Shown here: positions 42,277-54,006 of the stretch, piece by piece
Position numbering within the stretch: position 1 is the stretch's first letter
Layout: every line of letters begins with the position of its first letter
Source: Hemileia vastatrix
Lineage: Eukaryota; Basidiomycota; Pucciniomycetes; Pucciniales; Zaghouaniaceae
Assembly (NCBI GenBank): GCA_030280995.1
Contig: JASXTE010000011.1
Coordinates: 19,394,103 to 19,458,102, forward strand
Length of the DNA: 64,000 nucleotides
Direction of reading: 5' to 3'
Program-made: the position numbers and the translations under genes
Notes under the pieces: model-generated
What the model was told of the DNA's origin: nothing
Databases searched by the model: none
What the model saw: only the letters and a program-made list of their open reading frames with translations

Positions 42277-44704
42277 ATGTCAAGTCTCAGATGTGTTGGA
42301 CAGTTCTCAATAACGATTTATCAAATTTATATGAATGTAATTTCAAGATTTCAAAACTCACCAACCCCCACAATTTTACAGCAAGGCCATTTGAATGTTC
42401 ATATTTTTGGACTATTCGAAGAAAGAAAACCAACCCTTGTCGGTAATCTTTCTCAAGTGCAGAGTCATCACATTGGACCACTATTGGGTGACATTGGGTC
42501 TGGATCTCACCATTTAAACCAAAGAAGTGCCTTGAAGCCTATGAAGCCTTTCTATTTTCATGCTTACTTGGTTCCAGTTTTTGGTAATCAGTATCAACTT
42601 TGGGGATGCCTCTTTTCTTCAAGTACACTAATCAGTCTTGCTAAAGAAGCATTTTCTTCTGCTTAAATCGATTTATGTCCGATCCTGAACTACGACTCCA
42701 TTATCTTTTTTAATATCCTGCATGTAATTTTTGAAGGCTCTTTCCAAATATCTCAGAGTACTCAAGATTGGAAAGCTGATCAACTTATCCAAGTAATCAA
42801 AACAGTTCTCAAAACACATCAACTTCAAGCAATAAATTTTATGATTGACAATGAACAAATGTTAAAGGAAAAGTTTGATATCATGTGGAGGCACCAGGAC
42901 AACCATTGACTTAGAACTGGATTCAATGACTATAAAGATCAGTTTCCTAACAATCAATTAACCCCTGAAGGAAATGGGTCAACACTTGCTGATGATATGG
43001 GTTTGGGAAAGACGCTTTCAACTCTTTCTCTTATAAGTGCAACTCAAAGTGAAGCAAGACAATTCCAGGTATCGGAAAATCAAGAAGGTATTAATCAGAG
43101 TTCAGCCACACTGATTATATGCCCCCTGGCAACACTATCAAATTGGATCAATGAAATAAGTGTGCACTTTGAAGATAATGCACTTCCTTTCAAGGTTCTT
43201 TATGGGAAGGATTGTCAAAATACTAACGTCAATGAGCTACAGGACACTGCTATTGTTTTAATTACCTATGAAACAGCTAGCCCAACAATGTCAAAAAATC
43301 AAAGCCAAAAAAAGATACCGTTGACTCAAAAGCTTTTTGGTATAGAGTTGTTTTAGATGAAGCTCAGTTAGTGCCCATTTCTATATCTAAAACTTAAAAC
43401 TTAATTTTTATTAACAATTTTTATAAATATTCTTTTAGTTACATTAAAAATCCTTACTCGCAGAGGGCTCAAACAATATTTGACTTGGAATCCCAACACC
43501 GACTATGCTTGACTGGAACTCCACTTCAGAACAGGCCCACTGACCTTCAAAGTCTCATATTTTTTCTTAGAATCAAAAAGTGGCAAGAAGACTGGTTATG
43601 GAATAACTTCCTTTTTCCAGGTTTGCAAAAATGAAAGGCTAATTCTATTAAATCAATCAATCACTTAATGAAAGTCATAAGCCTACGTAGAACAAAGGAT
43701 GCAATTTTGTCTCTTCCAAAAAAGATTCAGAGGGGGATATCGGTTTAATTAGCTGATCCCCTGAGGTCTAAACTTGATGTGCTTCAAGAAGGATTCACTG
43801 AGCAATATGGGCCCTCCAGAGGCACTGACATCCCTTGGGACTCATCTGAGTTTCTAAGAGAGCTGATGATTTTAAGAAAATTCTGCAACCATCCAATCTA
43901 CGAAAATATGGATGAAACTCCAACTTTTGATTTCACCTGGCAGCATTCCGCAAAGATTTGTCATCTTATAGGCCACTTAAAAAACTTTTTGTCTGGTGAA
44001 AGGGGTATAAATTTTCCAAAAGCTGTTATATTCTCCAACTTTGCAGACTTTTTGCAGATGTAAGTGATTCTATAATGAATTGTTTTACAAAATTGTGTTG
44101 GCTTATTAAAAACAATTTTCTAATATTTCAAAATAGAATAAAAATGGCTTTAGATGACCACAATATTAGGTATACCCAGCTTACGGGTGAACTCAGCAGG
44201 ACAAAGCGAGACAAAAATATGCATGAATTCCATTTTAATAAAAATTGCCAAGTTTTGGTTGGAACAATTCAGGCTGCAGGAGTGGGTATATATCTCAGGT
44301 TTGCTCAAAAAGTATATATAATGGTGAGCTCAATGTCTTTTATTTCATATTAAGAACAAAAATATTAAATTTTTTATATGTTCAATGTTGAAATAGGAGC
44401 CAAATTGGAATCCAGCAGTTGAGCAGCAGGCTGTTGATCGGCTGTATAGAATGGGGCAGCAAAATGAAGTAAATGTTTTGAATTATTTTGTACAAGGAAG
44501 TATAGAATTCAGCATGTATAAGATTCAAAGTGAAAAAATGGAGCTAACAATGTAAGCCAAATTTCATTTCTATAAATTTTAATGATAATAGTAATCATTA
44601 AAATTGTGTTTTTGTTTTCAAGGCTAAGTGTCCCAAACAGTGGAAATGAGGAGTATGAGTGTGCAAACCTATTATTAAGGGAGTTTGTCAATCACTCACA
44701 TTAG
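42277..44704 (+). pseudogene. SNF2-family helicase gene, decayed
   Basis: Most helicase motifs are readable across several exons: LADDMGLGKT (motif I, near 42990), LIICPLATLSNW (Ia), VVLDEAQ (II, near 43350), LCLTGTPLQNR (III, near 43505), VLVGTIQAAGVGI (V, near 44258) and QAVDRLYRMGQ (VI, near 44425). This order is typical of SNF2 chromatin remodellers such as the Rad5/Rad16 group. Introns with GT-AG ends separate the pieces (for example 43376 to about 43438 and 44061 to about 44137). Lesions include a TGA at about 42909, a frame change near 43,320, a TAA near 43,747 and a stop after PGLQK. The N-terminal 130 codons (from MSSLRCVGQF) are not recognised. It converges on, and overlaps by a few bases, the minus-strand gene at 44688-45810. 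Confidence 0.8.
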
Positions 44705-45810
44705 AGGAAGAAAGAATTTCAAGGAGAGCAGGTAAATTTATGGGATTTTGAGAATTTAAAAGTCTGAGTTGTTGAGGATTTAGAGATGCAAGATATAAGG
44801 GAGAATAACAGTCATTTGGCAAACCCCGGGGGACATGAGAAGGATTAAGGTTAGGGGATAATGTTGAAACCAAACTGATTCTTTTGTACAAGGCTAAGTC
44901 CTTTAGCACACTTCCAGAGTAGGTTGAAGTATCTCGAATATCAAAGTGTTGTTGGTAAAGATATTGTGCAACTTTAGAAAAATCTTCAGACCTCCATTGC
45001 ATTAAGATACGTCTTAACGATCCATCATTATCAATTTCGGTGTCTGAACAACACTTGATGTTTGTGATAAGGTTGTGATAAGTTTTGCAATGTGGAAGTT
45101 GTTTAAGAAGTTTAGTTTTGGTTAACTGAATTCTAAGAATCTTTGTTATTTGAAATAAAGGTCATAAATAAAAACGGTTGAAAAAAAGGGGATTTTCATA
45201 CTTTTTTTTTAATTCTATATTTATGCTTTCTCACTTTGATTATTTCTTGAGAGATATGAGAATCCTTTCCAAGTCTTAATTTATCAGCATGACCTAAAAA
45301 CCAACGGTGAAGAACTCCCATTTGATTTGAGAAGCTAATTTGAGTTGAGTCAATTGGATATGCAATCAAATTATTGGTTTTTAAGGCATTGTCCCAGTGT
45401 TTAATGAGAATATTTGCCAAGACCTGGTTCCATTTATCAAACCAATCTAGGTTCCAAGCGAAAGTTGATCCTGGGAAACCGCACATGAAAATGTGCTCAA
45501 TAAAAGATTCACGGAAAATTGGTGGATACTTTTCTAAAACTGCTGAATTTGATTCTGGATGAGGTAGTTCAAAGGCAATGTTGCAAGAATTCATGTCGAA
45601 TGATGAAAATCTGTCTAATTGCTCTTCAGTAGGGTTTTGTTTCCATCCATTTGATTCTGGTGACATATCCAAAAGTGAACGACAAAAATTGTGTATAGAT
45701 CTACAAAAGTGAGAATTGAATGGAGGCAAAGTCTCATTAAAAATTCTATTAAGTGTTCGTGTGTTTGTGGGCAGGTTTCCATGAGGAAAGTAAGAGCTAC
45801 TAGGGTTCAT
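44688..45810 (-). CDS. Unknown protein of a family seen next to basidiomycete transposase genes
   Basis: Two exons are supported. Exon 1 runs from the ATG at 45810 (MNPSSSYFPHGNLPTNTRTL) to about 45195 and includes EHIFMCGFPGSTFAWNLDWF and HRWFLGHADKLRLG. An intron (donor GTATGA, acceptor in ATTCTTAG or TTCAG near 45120) leads to KTKLLKQLPHCKTYHNLI, RRILMQWRSEDFSKVAQYLY and NPSHVPRGLPNDCYSPLYLA, ending at 44688. Both exons are open, giving about 340 residues. From memory, proteins with a W-R-S-x-x-V-x-x-F-like segment and a P-x-G-L-P-x-x-x-Y-like segment recur in many copies in rust and mushroom genomes, often beside Tnp2-type genes. I cannot name a function. It may belong to the same mobile element as the gene at 46888. 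Confidence 0.55.
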
Positions 45811-46887
45811 AAATAATTAGATTAAGAAAGTGTTAAATTAAATTAAACAAAGAGGAAGGATAAATTGTTGAGCTCCAAAACTTTATGATCAAAGTTGATT
45901 TAAGGAGAAATATCACAAAAATTAAGAATAAGAAATATTTCAACTTTATGGCATTATAATATGCATAAATTATATTTTTATATGCAATTTGAACTCAAAA
46001 GGAATGGTATAAAATTAAGAGAATGATTATGTGATAAAAGCAGACTCATTTAAGAAACGGATTTTTTTTTCTTTTCAAAATATTCTTCCACAAAAATAAT
46101 TTGATAAATGTGAGGCTATATTCATTTTTTGATTACCAAAAAATTATTTTTGGTCCAATATGATAGTAATACATATTCCTTTGAGTAATTTTTGTGTAAC
46201 CTGAATAAATAGACTAGAGTGTCACTTCATCACATTTATGTATGAAAATTTATACAAGGTTTCAGATTTTTTGTAATGCTTTAAGGTTTACACTTTTGTA
46301 GCATCTATTATTTGAGTATTTTTGATTTTTTCTTTATGGAAAATTCTACCTAGTACAGACCAATTTTCAAAAAGAAAGAAATATGTTTGTGATTGTTTTT
46401 TTACAAAATATTAACCTTATTTTTGGGTTTAACTTTGATTTTTGGGGTAATTTTTTTAATAATTATGTTAAAAATATGGATTACTTTTCTTATAGTTCAT
46501 AACTAAGAATTTTTATCAAAATCAAATAATTATAGGGTAGTTAGATATAACTCAGAAGGCATTTGATAGAAAAATAATAAAGATGCTTGTGCATACAATA
46601 GAATTTTTTCTATGATAGAAAATATTCTGATAAACATGCATGCATTGTTGTACAAATGCAGAGAGTATACAGAATACAAATAAAGTAGACTGCATAACTT
46701 TTAAATAATATATAAATTATCTGATTAAAAATTAAACATTTAAACTTAAATAATTTCAACACATATTCCATCATATTCTTTTGATAAAAAAATGTAGCTT
46801 ATATTAGCTAGTGCCTTTCAAAAAAAGGAGTACCTTCAATCGGTAACTTCCAATAGCTAACTTATTCCTACAATTATCACAATTACA
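45811..46887. other. AT-rich intergenic region
   Basis: No gene, repeat or element end could be recognised. It lies between two divergent genes and should contain both promoters. Confidence 0.5.
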
Positions 46888-49800
46888 ATGCCTCCATTTT
46901 TTCATGTATGTCAATGTCAAGATCTTGGATGTGTCAATAGAAAGTATCAAACTTCTTCTGGGTCCTTTGAAGTTGGTATGGCTTTCAAAAGCTCTAATTC
47001 TTACGCAAAACATCAAGAGGAAAGAAATAGGAAGGCCCAGATGGTAATTTCTTCCAACAATCCACTTAAAATTGGAAGTTCACGCTCCACAGAAACAGTA
47101 AGCTGTATATCTATAGTTCAATGTGAGAATTAAAGTCTTTATGATGTTTCAATGATTTATTACATAGGGGCAGTTGCTATTGGGGGCAGAAGTATCTTCA
47201 AAAGTCTCTAGAAACTCAAATCTTGGGGAACAGTATAGCCAAATAATTATGTGGCAGGCAGCAAAGCTTTCTCTGATTCATCATTTGAGCAAAGAAGGTT
47301 GTAGTCAATTTTTGGATGAAGAAATTAAGAAGCTCAAACTTCTAGGTGATAGTGGAATACTGGATTCTGATAGCATTTTCCGCCTGATCCCACGCTCGAT
47401 AGATACAGTTTTTAGTCGATTAAAGCTCAATCAATCATTTTTCACTAAAACATGCTGTCCTAAATGCTTTGCTCTTTATGAGTATAACTCTGAATCTCAA
47501 CCATCTATACTATGTTTCAATCAACCGTTTCTTTCATCATCAAAGCGCTATTTAAAAGCTTTTGGAGCAGGACAAATTGCAGTTAAATGTGATGAAAGGC
47601 TGTATTTGATGGAGGAACATCAAGAACATGTAAAATACTCATCTCTTAAAACATTTCATCACCATTATTTTATCGACTGGCTTAAAGAAAAAGATCAAAC
47701 TGTTCAAATTTGAGCTTCTGATTGAGAAGAAAACCCCTGTGGCAGAACATTTAGAGTGTGATTTGATGAAGGATGTTTGTGATAGTTCAATTTGGAAAAA
47801 CTTTCCCATTACCACTCCAGCTCTGGATAGAAATGATGATGAATATACAATAACTTCAGTCAACTTAATGTTTACTTTATATGTCGACTGGTTTAGGCCT
47901 GGTGGCAATAGGATTGGAGGTCATCAGAAGTCTGTAGGAAATATTATGATGGTGTGTATGAACCTACCTCAAGAAGATAGATACGAAATGGAAAATCTTT
48001 TTTTGTATGCTATTATACCTGGACCAACAGAACCCACAAGTGAACAGCTTAATCACCTTCCGAAACCACTTGTTAATGATCTACAAACTCTATGGGATGG
48101 TATATTGATTGAAAAGACGCATCTTTATCCACGAGGCCGGAAAGTAAGAGTTGCATTGTTCTCTTTGATAGGTGACATTCCTGCAATACAAAAATTGGCT
48201 GGCTTTTCGAGTCACTCTGCAAAAATTTTCTGCTCTTTCTGTAATATCTCTAAAGATGAAATTAGTGAAAAGAATGTGGGAAATTTTTCATTACGGAATC
48301 ATGAGGATCATATGTGCTGGGCAACAAAGTGGAAAAATTCTAAGTCACATTGGGAGCGTGTATCAATTGTTCAGAATCATGGGGTACAATGGAGTGAGCT
48401 GAATAACCTTGAATATTGGCGTCCAACTGAATATTGCTCAATTGATGTTATGGATTCACATATGCTTGGCAACCTAAAAGATCACAGTCTAAGCTATTTT
48501 CAAATCCAAAATGCAGCAAAAGATCTAGAAAGAAAGCTGGAAAAGGATAAAAATTGGCATGTAAGAGAAGAAGATGACAATTTCTTTTCTGATACTTCAC
48601 TGCACAAACATTCGAAAAAATGTAGAAGTAGCTTAAGCACCACAAATAATGATGATGATGATACAGGACACACAAGGACAGCACAAGTGGCAAAGACGTA
48701 AGAGTTCAAGACAGTCATCAAGTCATCATGGACTAGATAATGAAGGATTGGGAACAAATCAATCAAGAAGCCAGAGTAGGTCATCCAGCTCCAAATTTAT
48801 TCCTCCATATAGCGATTTGGCCTTAATACAGTCTCACAGCAGTGACAGTAGGAATTCATTGTATAACTTAAGGCAAAGGAGCATTAGCATATCACAGAGA
48901 GAAGGATCTCACTCATCAAATGAGACAGCTAGAGATGAAGAAAATAAAAGGAAAGGTAAGGAGAAAGAAAATGAAGGTAGTAGTAATCCACAAATCACGG
49001 CAGAAGAGCTACAGGTTGTATGGAAGATGATTGATCAAGTAAGAAGACCTTCCTGGCTAACACAAGTTCCAAAATCAGTAGGATCTAAAAAGGCAGGATC
49101 CCTCAAGGCAGCAGAATGGCACATGCTGTATACTCTCTACTTCCCTTTGTCACTTATACCCCTTTGGTTTGAAAAATTTAAAGAATCTGAATCTTCAGCT
49201 TCCTCAGCTGAAAAACCAAGAGAATATTATCTTCTCAAGTCACTTGTAACATTATGCTCAATCACCAATTTTTTGACATTAAAAAATATACAGACTAATG
49301 AGCTTAAAGATCTAGATAAATTTCTGTTAGAGTATTGTGAGTGCCTGGAAGAGGGTTGGAAGAATATTAATGCAAAGCCAAATCTGCATATCACTCAACA
49401 TTATCCTGAAATGATAAAGCGTCTTGGTCCACCATCAGGTACAGCTACTTGGTCTGGAGAACGGGTGAATCATATATTATCTGAAATTCCAAACAATCAC
49501 CATCCATGTATGTAATGTTTGTAAGCAATGATATAAAAACTCAGCTGTGCTAATTTATTAATATTTACCACAGGAGAGATACCGCTAACAATGCTCAAAC
49601 ATTGGTATCGGAAGTCTAGGGTATTAGATCTTGGTGAAGCTGAAGATAATGATCAATGTGAGACTAAAAAAATCCATATTGATCTCGATAAACAAAACAA
49701 ATGGATCCATCTAAGTATGGCATTATTTACTAAATGGGTAAGGGGCACGAATGGTAAAAGAAACTTCAAGACAGGCTTTGACACCATTGGAGAAAAGTGG

Positions 49801-50322
49801 GGATCGGGTAGTTGAAAATGTAGCAAGCATATTGATACATAGAAAGAGGTTTACTAGTTACCATTGACACATTGCTAATTCAACAATTGAATTCTACTAT
49901 GGAAAAGATAGCCAGTTTGGGAAAATTTATGATCTTTTCAGGTCGAAGGAAGAGAATGATCAAATATATTTAATAGTAAGTCCTTTCAAAGAGCTCTGTC
50001 CAGAAGAAACATCAAAGGATCCCTATGAGCTTTTCCCACAAGTGCATTGTCGGTTAGTAAGAGTAGCCAAAGCAACTCAAATTGTGATTAATAAAGATGC
50101 AATAATTGGACATGCAGCTACTTTCGAGCACAAAAAAGGAATATTTGGAATCAAAGACGAGGTTGTCACTGCCATGGACTGCAGACAGTAGTGAGTGAAA
50201 AAATTAATCAAATTTATTTTCTGTTGACTAACATCTTTGTGTTAATTTGGGATTCAGGAAATTTGTAGGATTGGTGATGTTTGTAAATGGTGAAAGAAAT
50301 AATTCAATGCTCGATTAAAAAA
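46888..50322 (+). pseudogene. Tnp2-like (CACTA/EnSpm-type) transposase gene, broken
   Basis: The N-terminus reads MPPFFHVCQCQDLGCVNRKY, a short cysteine cluster. An intron from about 47099 (GTAAGC) to 47167 (CATAG) follows. A Cys pair (CCPKCFALYEY) comes next, then a frame change near 47,690. The diagnostic core is WFRPGGNRIGGHQKSVG, MVCMNLPQEDRYEMENLFL, IIPGPTEPTSEQLNHLPKPL, LFSLIGDIPAIQKLAGF, CSFCNIS and YWRPTEYCSIDVMDSHML. This matches the basidiomycete Tnp2 transposase family as I know it. After another frame change near 48,680 the C-terminal part (SLKAAEWHMLYTLYFPLSL, ITQHYPEMIKRLGPPSG) ends its frame at 49515. Remnants (IHLSMALFTKWVRGTNGKR, PFKELCPEETSKDPYELFP, KFVGLVMFVNGERNNSMLD) continue to about 50320. 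At least two frameshifts and a stop at the last splice junction inactivate it. Confidence 0.78.
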
Positions 50323-50660
50323 TGCAATGCATCCAACTTACCTTATCATAAATCAGTGAACAATCACTTTGGTTGCTTTTATTGCGAGAGAACCCATGCT
50401 TTCAATGAGTCATTTTTATCTTAAATGTAAGAATGAAAGAAAGAAAATCATGATAATGAGAAATATGATAAAATTTTTACTTAATGAATGATCTTCTTGC
50501 TCATTCATCTACTATAAATAGTTTGACCTTCCAAATTTAGCTGATAGCTATATATTATTCAATTTATTTTTTGACAAGAGAACATACACGTTAACAAGAC
50601 TATATACATAGTATCTTTTTTTACTTTAGCTTTGATAGGTATAAATTTTAACAACTGATT

Positions 50661-50835
50661 AGGGGGTGTCAGTTCTGGCAAATCCACACTTACAAATCCG
50701 CACTTAAATAAGTGCGGATTTCCAAAACACACTAGCCCCAATACTGGTGGATTTCAAAATGAAATAAGTCACTTATTTCACTCAAATCCGCACTTTCTCA
50801 ACCAAAAGTGCTGATTTCACCATCAAGTCCCATTT
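50661..50835. repeat. Left TIR and subterminal 12-bp repeats of H3
   Basis: The TIR (50661-50692) is followed by AAATCCGCACTT motifs in both orientations near 50683 (one mismatch), 50695, 50710, 50785 and 50805. ACTTATTTC-like repeats lie between them. Clustered motifs just inside the TIR are typical binding sites for transposase or its DNA-binding partner. Confidence 0.8.
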
Positions 50836-50946
50836 CACTGATTTGTCAGCATCATCCCATTCATACGCAGCACTCCGCAGCATAACACTTCATAACTCAA
50901 AACATCGTACATCACTTACATCTTCATATCATATCATATAAGAGTC

Positions 50947-52206
50947 ATGCCTTCCTCACTTTCAAATCGTGATAAATTACATAAAGCAATGACTTTCATG
51001 GCGCTTGAACTGCTCTTGGACTCTGATTCCGATTATGATCTAGAAGAAGATTTTGTCGTTTTATCAAAAATGGCCACAAAACGTTACCTTCTTCCCAGAA
51101 AGCCTCAAGTACTTCATACCCCCAAGTACACCATCCAAACACTTCTTAACCTATCTACACCCAGTTTTAGACAGCTGTTCAGGACTTCTCAGGAATGTTT
51201 CCTTAAATTGCTTGAGCTTATTCAGGATCATCCCATATTTCACAATAATTCTCAAAAAGAACAACGACATCCTTCAATTCAATTGGCCATCACACTATGT
51301 CGTTTGGGTTCAAATGGTAATGGAGCCGCTTTGAAACGTTTAGAAAATGTCTTTGATTTAGGGTATGGTTCAGTTAACACTTATACCAAACAATGTATCA
51401 CTGCCATCAACTCCTTGGAATCTCAACTTCTCACCTGGCCAACAAAAGAAGAGCGACTTGAATCATCTCAGGTTATGCAAGCAGAGGGCTTTCCAGGATG
51501 TATTGGTTTTGTTGATGGTACTACTATTCCTTTGAGCCAGAAACCTGCTCAAGGTGGAAACAATTACTTTGACCGTAAAAAGAGGTAGATTATTTTTAAC
51601 TCCTTTCATCCTCCTTGAAACTAACACAAACAAATATATCTTCTTTATAGATATTCAATTAACGTTCAGCTTATATGTGACGTAAACAAAAAATTTATAT
51701 CATTCTTTGCTGGCTATCCTGGCTCATGTCATGACTCCTACGTCTTCCAAAGAATGCATATTTCAAATGAACCTGAAAAATTCTTTGATGAAAATCAGTA
51801 TCTTCTTGCAGATTCTGCTTATGTGAATGGAAAGTATGTACTTCCTGCTTTTCGGGGAGCAGCTTCAGAAGACAGTCAAAATGCCAAATTCAACAATCAT
51901 TTGGCAAAGTCAAGAGTCCGTATTGAACATTCTATTGGAATCTTGAAAGGCCGTTTTTCTAGTTTAAGGGAATTAAGAAGTCCTCTTAGAAATAAATCTG
52001 AAATGGAGGCGGTGATCAACTGGATTCTGTGTTGCACTATACTTCATAAACTACTTGCTGACCTCAAAGATCAATGGTTAGAGCTGTATGAAGATGAACA
52101 AGTTGATTCACCTCCGACTATATCCAACACTTCTATTTCTCAATCAACTAGTATAAGGGTGAAAATCCTTCCAATAACACTCCAACATTTTTCAACGCAA
52201 TTTTAA
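50947..52206 (+). CDS. PIF/Harbinger-like DDE transposase of H3
   Basis: Exon 1 (50947-51584) and exon 2 (51651-52206) join across a 66-base intron (GTAGAT to TTTATAG) to an uninterrupted frame of 397 residues. The start MPSSLSNRDKLHKAMTFMAL is the first ATG and fits the H1 protein length. A helical N-terminal half includes LFRTSQECFLKLLELIQDHP and LCRLGSNGNGAALKRLENVF. The catalytic DDE domain has Asp in FPGCIGFVDGTTIP, Asp in YLLADSAYVNGKY and Glu in RVRIEHSIGILKGRF. The product is nuclear in function: it excises and inserts the element. All three acids are present and no lesion is visible. PIF/Harbinger transposases normally need the Myb-like partner encoded at 53076-53612. Confidence 0.92.
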
Positions 52207-53075
52207 TTTTTTTCTCTTTCTCTTCAAATTATCAATTTGCATGTATTATTCACTGAGAATGGTAAATTTTTTTGCATATTTTTTTGGTTTTTGAATTTGC
52301 TGTTAAAGTCTTATTTTTTTTCTCTCTGTGTTTTCTTTCATCAACTCAACATGAAATCGCATATTTTTTCAGTCACTCTCTTTTTTTTCTTCACTCATAT
52401 CCGTTTTCTCCTCTCTTCCTACATCACTCAATCAATTTCACTTATATTTCTTTTTTCTCAACTCATCTCTCCAGGTAAGTCATTTTATTCTTTTTACTTA
52501 ATTTTTTGCTAATTTTTTTTTTTTTTTTTGGTTTTTTGGTTTTTTTTTTTTTTGTTTTTTTTTTTTTGTAAGTGGTTGTTTTTAAATTTATAGGTAAAAT
52601 TAACCTTTTTTTTTTCTCTCTCTTTCTCTCCCTCTTTTCTGTTCAAGAATTGTGGAGGCGAGGTAAAGGGGAGGAATGGGGCTACAAGGGTTGGAAAGGC
52701 TGGAGAGAGGGGTGAGGAAGGATATATGGGGTAGCGAAAAGGTTGGGAAAGAGTTGGAAGGGAAGATAAAGGGTTCTGAGGCATTTTAAATGAAGAAAAG
52801 GGTCTGGGAGAGGTTGAGAGGGGTGAAATGGGGATCAAAAGAGGATGGCATACAATAGGGCTGGGAGGATAGCGAAAGGCATGGGGAGGGAAGACAAGCA
52901 TGTGTTGATAGAATTGAAAGGGATGGAGATTGGTGCAAACAGAGTGTGAAAATAGGAGGATGAACTCTGTTCTTCGGGCGAAGAACAGAGTTCACTTCCA
53001 TAAAATATTAGCTGAAACATAGTTTTCAATTCTGTAAAAACAGTTGTAAGTAATAGAAAAAGTCACCGATTTTTT
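52207..53075. other. H3 non-coding centre with conserved block and T runs
   Basis: The block CTCAACATGAAATCGCATAT, then CATCTCTCCAGGTAAGTCAT near 52470 and GTAAAATTAACC near 52600 is shared with H1 and H2. Long T runs lie at 52508-52570. The proline-rich minus frame at 52509-52901 follows from this low complexity and is not called. At the place where H1 and H2 carry a Tet-like gene, H3 has none. Confidence 0.65.
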
Positions 53076-53612
53076 TTATATGTAATCTGAAATTTTAGTA
53101 GTATCGTGTAGAAACCAAGGGTTTACATCAACTTGGGTGCCAAAAAGATTATCCATTTCCTCATAGAAAGGACACATGACATTGAGCTTTTCGGAAACAG
53201 TAGTAATTCCAATCTCCAAATCATCATCGTCAATACCAAAGCCAGTTTCATTTACAGCATGATGAGTCTTTTTATATTTTGAATGGTAACTCTTAAATCT
53301 CTCCTTCATTTGTTTAGGATTGATATCGATTCTCCCCCTTGTTTTCTTCCTTACTTCATTGGCCATCAACAAGTAGCCATTAACCTTTGAAGAAGGTGGA
53401 CGTCCAATACGAGTGGACTTTTCACATCCAAAACATGCTTCAAAATTTGATTTTATTTTAAGGAAGTTGATTATGATGAGATAATCATCCTTTTTAAGCT
53501 GACCTGAACCTGCCTTTGATTTTTCAGGTGTAGGGCTTGCTTTACGAGGAGACTTTTGTGACGAAGCAGATTTTTGAGTTACCTTTTGAGATTTCGAATG
53601 TCTGGGAGGCAT
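53076..53612 (-). CDS. Myb/SANT-like DNA-binding protein of H3
   Basis: This is an open frame of 178 residues from the ATG at 53612 (MPPRHSKSQK); another ATG seven codons upstream is possible. A basic, serine-rich N-terminus (about residues 1-45) suggests nuclear entry and DNA contact. The Myb/SANT-like domain follows: KKDDYLIIINFLKIKSNFEA, GRPPSSKVNGYLLMANEV, QMKERFKSYHSKYKKTHHAV and then GFGIDDDDL with CPFYEEMDNLFG, which closes Myb_DNA-bind_3-type domains. The protein ends shortly after (WFLHDTTKISDYI) and lacks the coiled-coil tail of the H1 and H2 versions. It is convergent with the transposase and likely recognises the subterminal motifs. Confidence 0.85.
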   Translation of the reverse strand: MPPRHSKSQKVTQKSASSQKSPRKASPTPEKSKAGSGQLKKDDYLIIINFLKIKSNFEACFGCEKSTRIGRPPSSKVNGYLLMANEVRKKTRGRIDINPKQMKERFKSYHSKYKKTHHAVNETGFGIDDDDLEIGITTVSEKLNVMCPFYEEMDNLFGTQVDVNPWFLHDTTKISDYI

Positions 53613-53859
53613 TATGAAACTGGAACATAACAAGAAAAAAGATTAAAAAGTAGAAGAAATAAGTAAAAAAGAATGTAAACATGCCTGGTCAAAATATTGA
53701 AAATGTCAGGAAGGGGTGTGTGCCGAGGATTGATGGGTAGGTAGCGAGGAAGGTCAGTGTGTCACATGTGACAGGGATGGGGTAAGAAAGGAAGGGATGT
53801 TTTGTGGCCAAAATGTGGTTGTGAAAAAAAACGGGAAAAAAGTGCTGATTTGAGGTCAT

Positions 53860-53969
53860 AAATGACACCCTTTTTTGAAATAAGTGACTTTTTTGCAAAA
53901 TTTAAGTGCTGATTTGGTTTGAAATCCGCACTTAATTTAAGTGTGGATTTGCCAGAACTGACACCCCCT
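53860..53969. repeat. Right TIR and subterminal repeats of H3
   Basis: Motifs AAGTGCTGATTT (two copies near 53840 and 53903), AAATCCGCACTT (53922) and AAGTGTGGATTT (53939) lead into the TIR that ends at 53969 with ACACCCCCT. Confidence 0.8.
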
Positions 53970-54006
53970 ATTATTTTTATTTTATTTTATTTTATTACAG
54001 TTCATT

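Larger units (their letters stand above)
50661..53969. mobile_element. PIF/Harbinger-like DNA transposon H3, apparently complete
   Basis: Perfect TIRs of about 32 bp start AGGGGGTGTCAGTTCTGG, and ATT lies on both flanks (50658-50660 and 53970-53972). Length is 3309 bp. It encodes an open transposase (+) and an open Myb/SANT-like protein (-) in convergent orientation. Repeated copies of AAATCCGCACTT lie just inside both ends. The TIR differs from that of H1 and H2 after the first seven bases, so it is a separate subfamily, and it lacks the Tet-like gene. It landed between the two halves of the Tnp2 neighbourhood, next to a TTTTA repeat. The intact genes and ends make it the best candidate for an active element here. 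Confidence 0.92.

Noticed and set aside
46888..50322. KDZ transposase identity for the large transposase gene
   Set aside because: Considered because Tet/JBP genes and a cysteine cluster are nearby. The core motifs (IIPGPTEP, GDIPAIQKLAGF, YWRPTEY) fit the Tnp2 type better.
52509..52901. Proline-rich minus frame of 130 codons in H3
   Set aside because: It lies in a T-rich and purine-rich low-complexity stretch, and no counterpart exists in H1 or H2.
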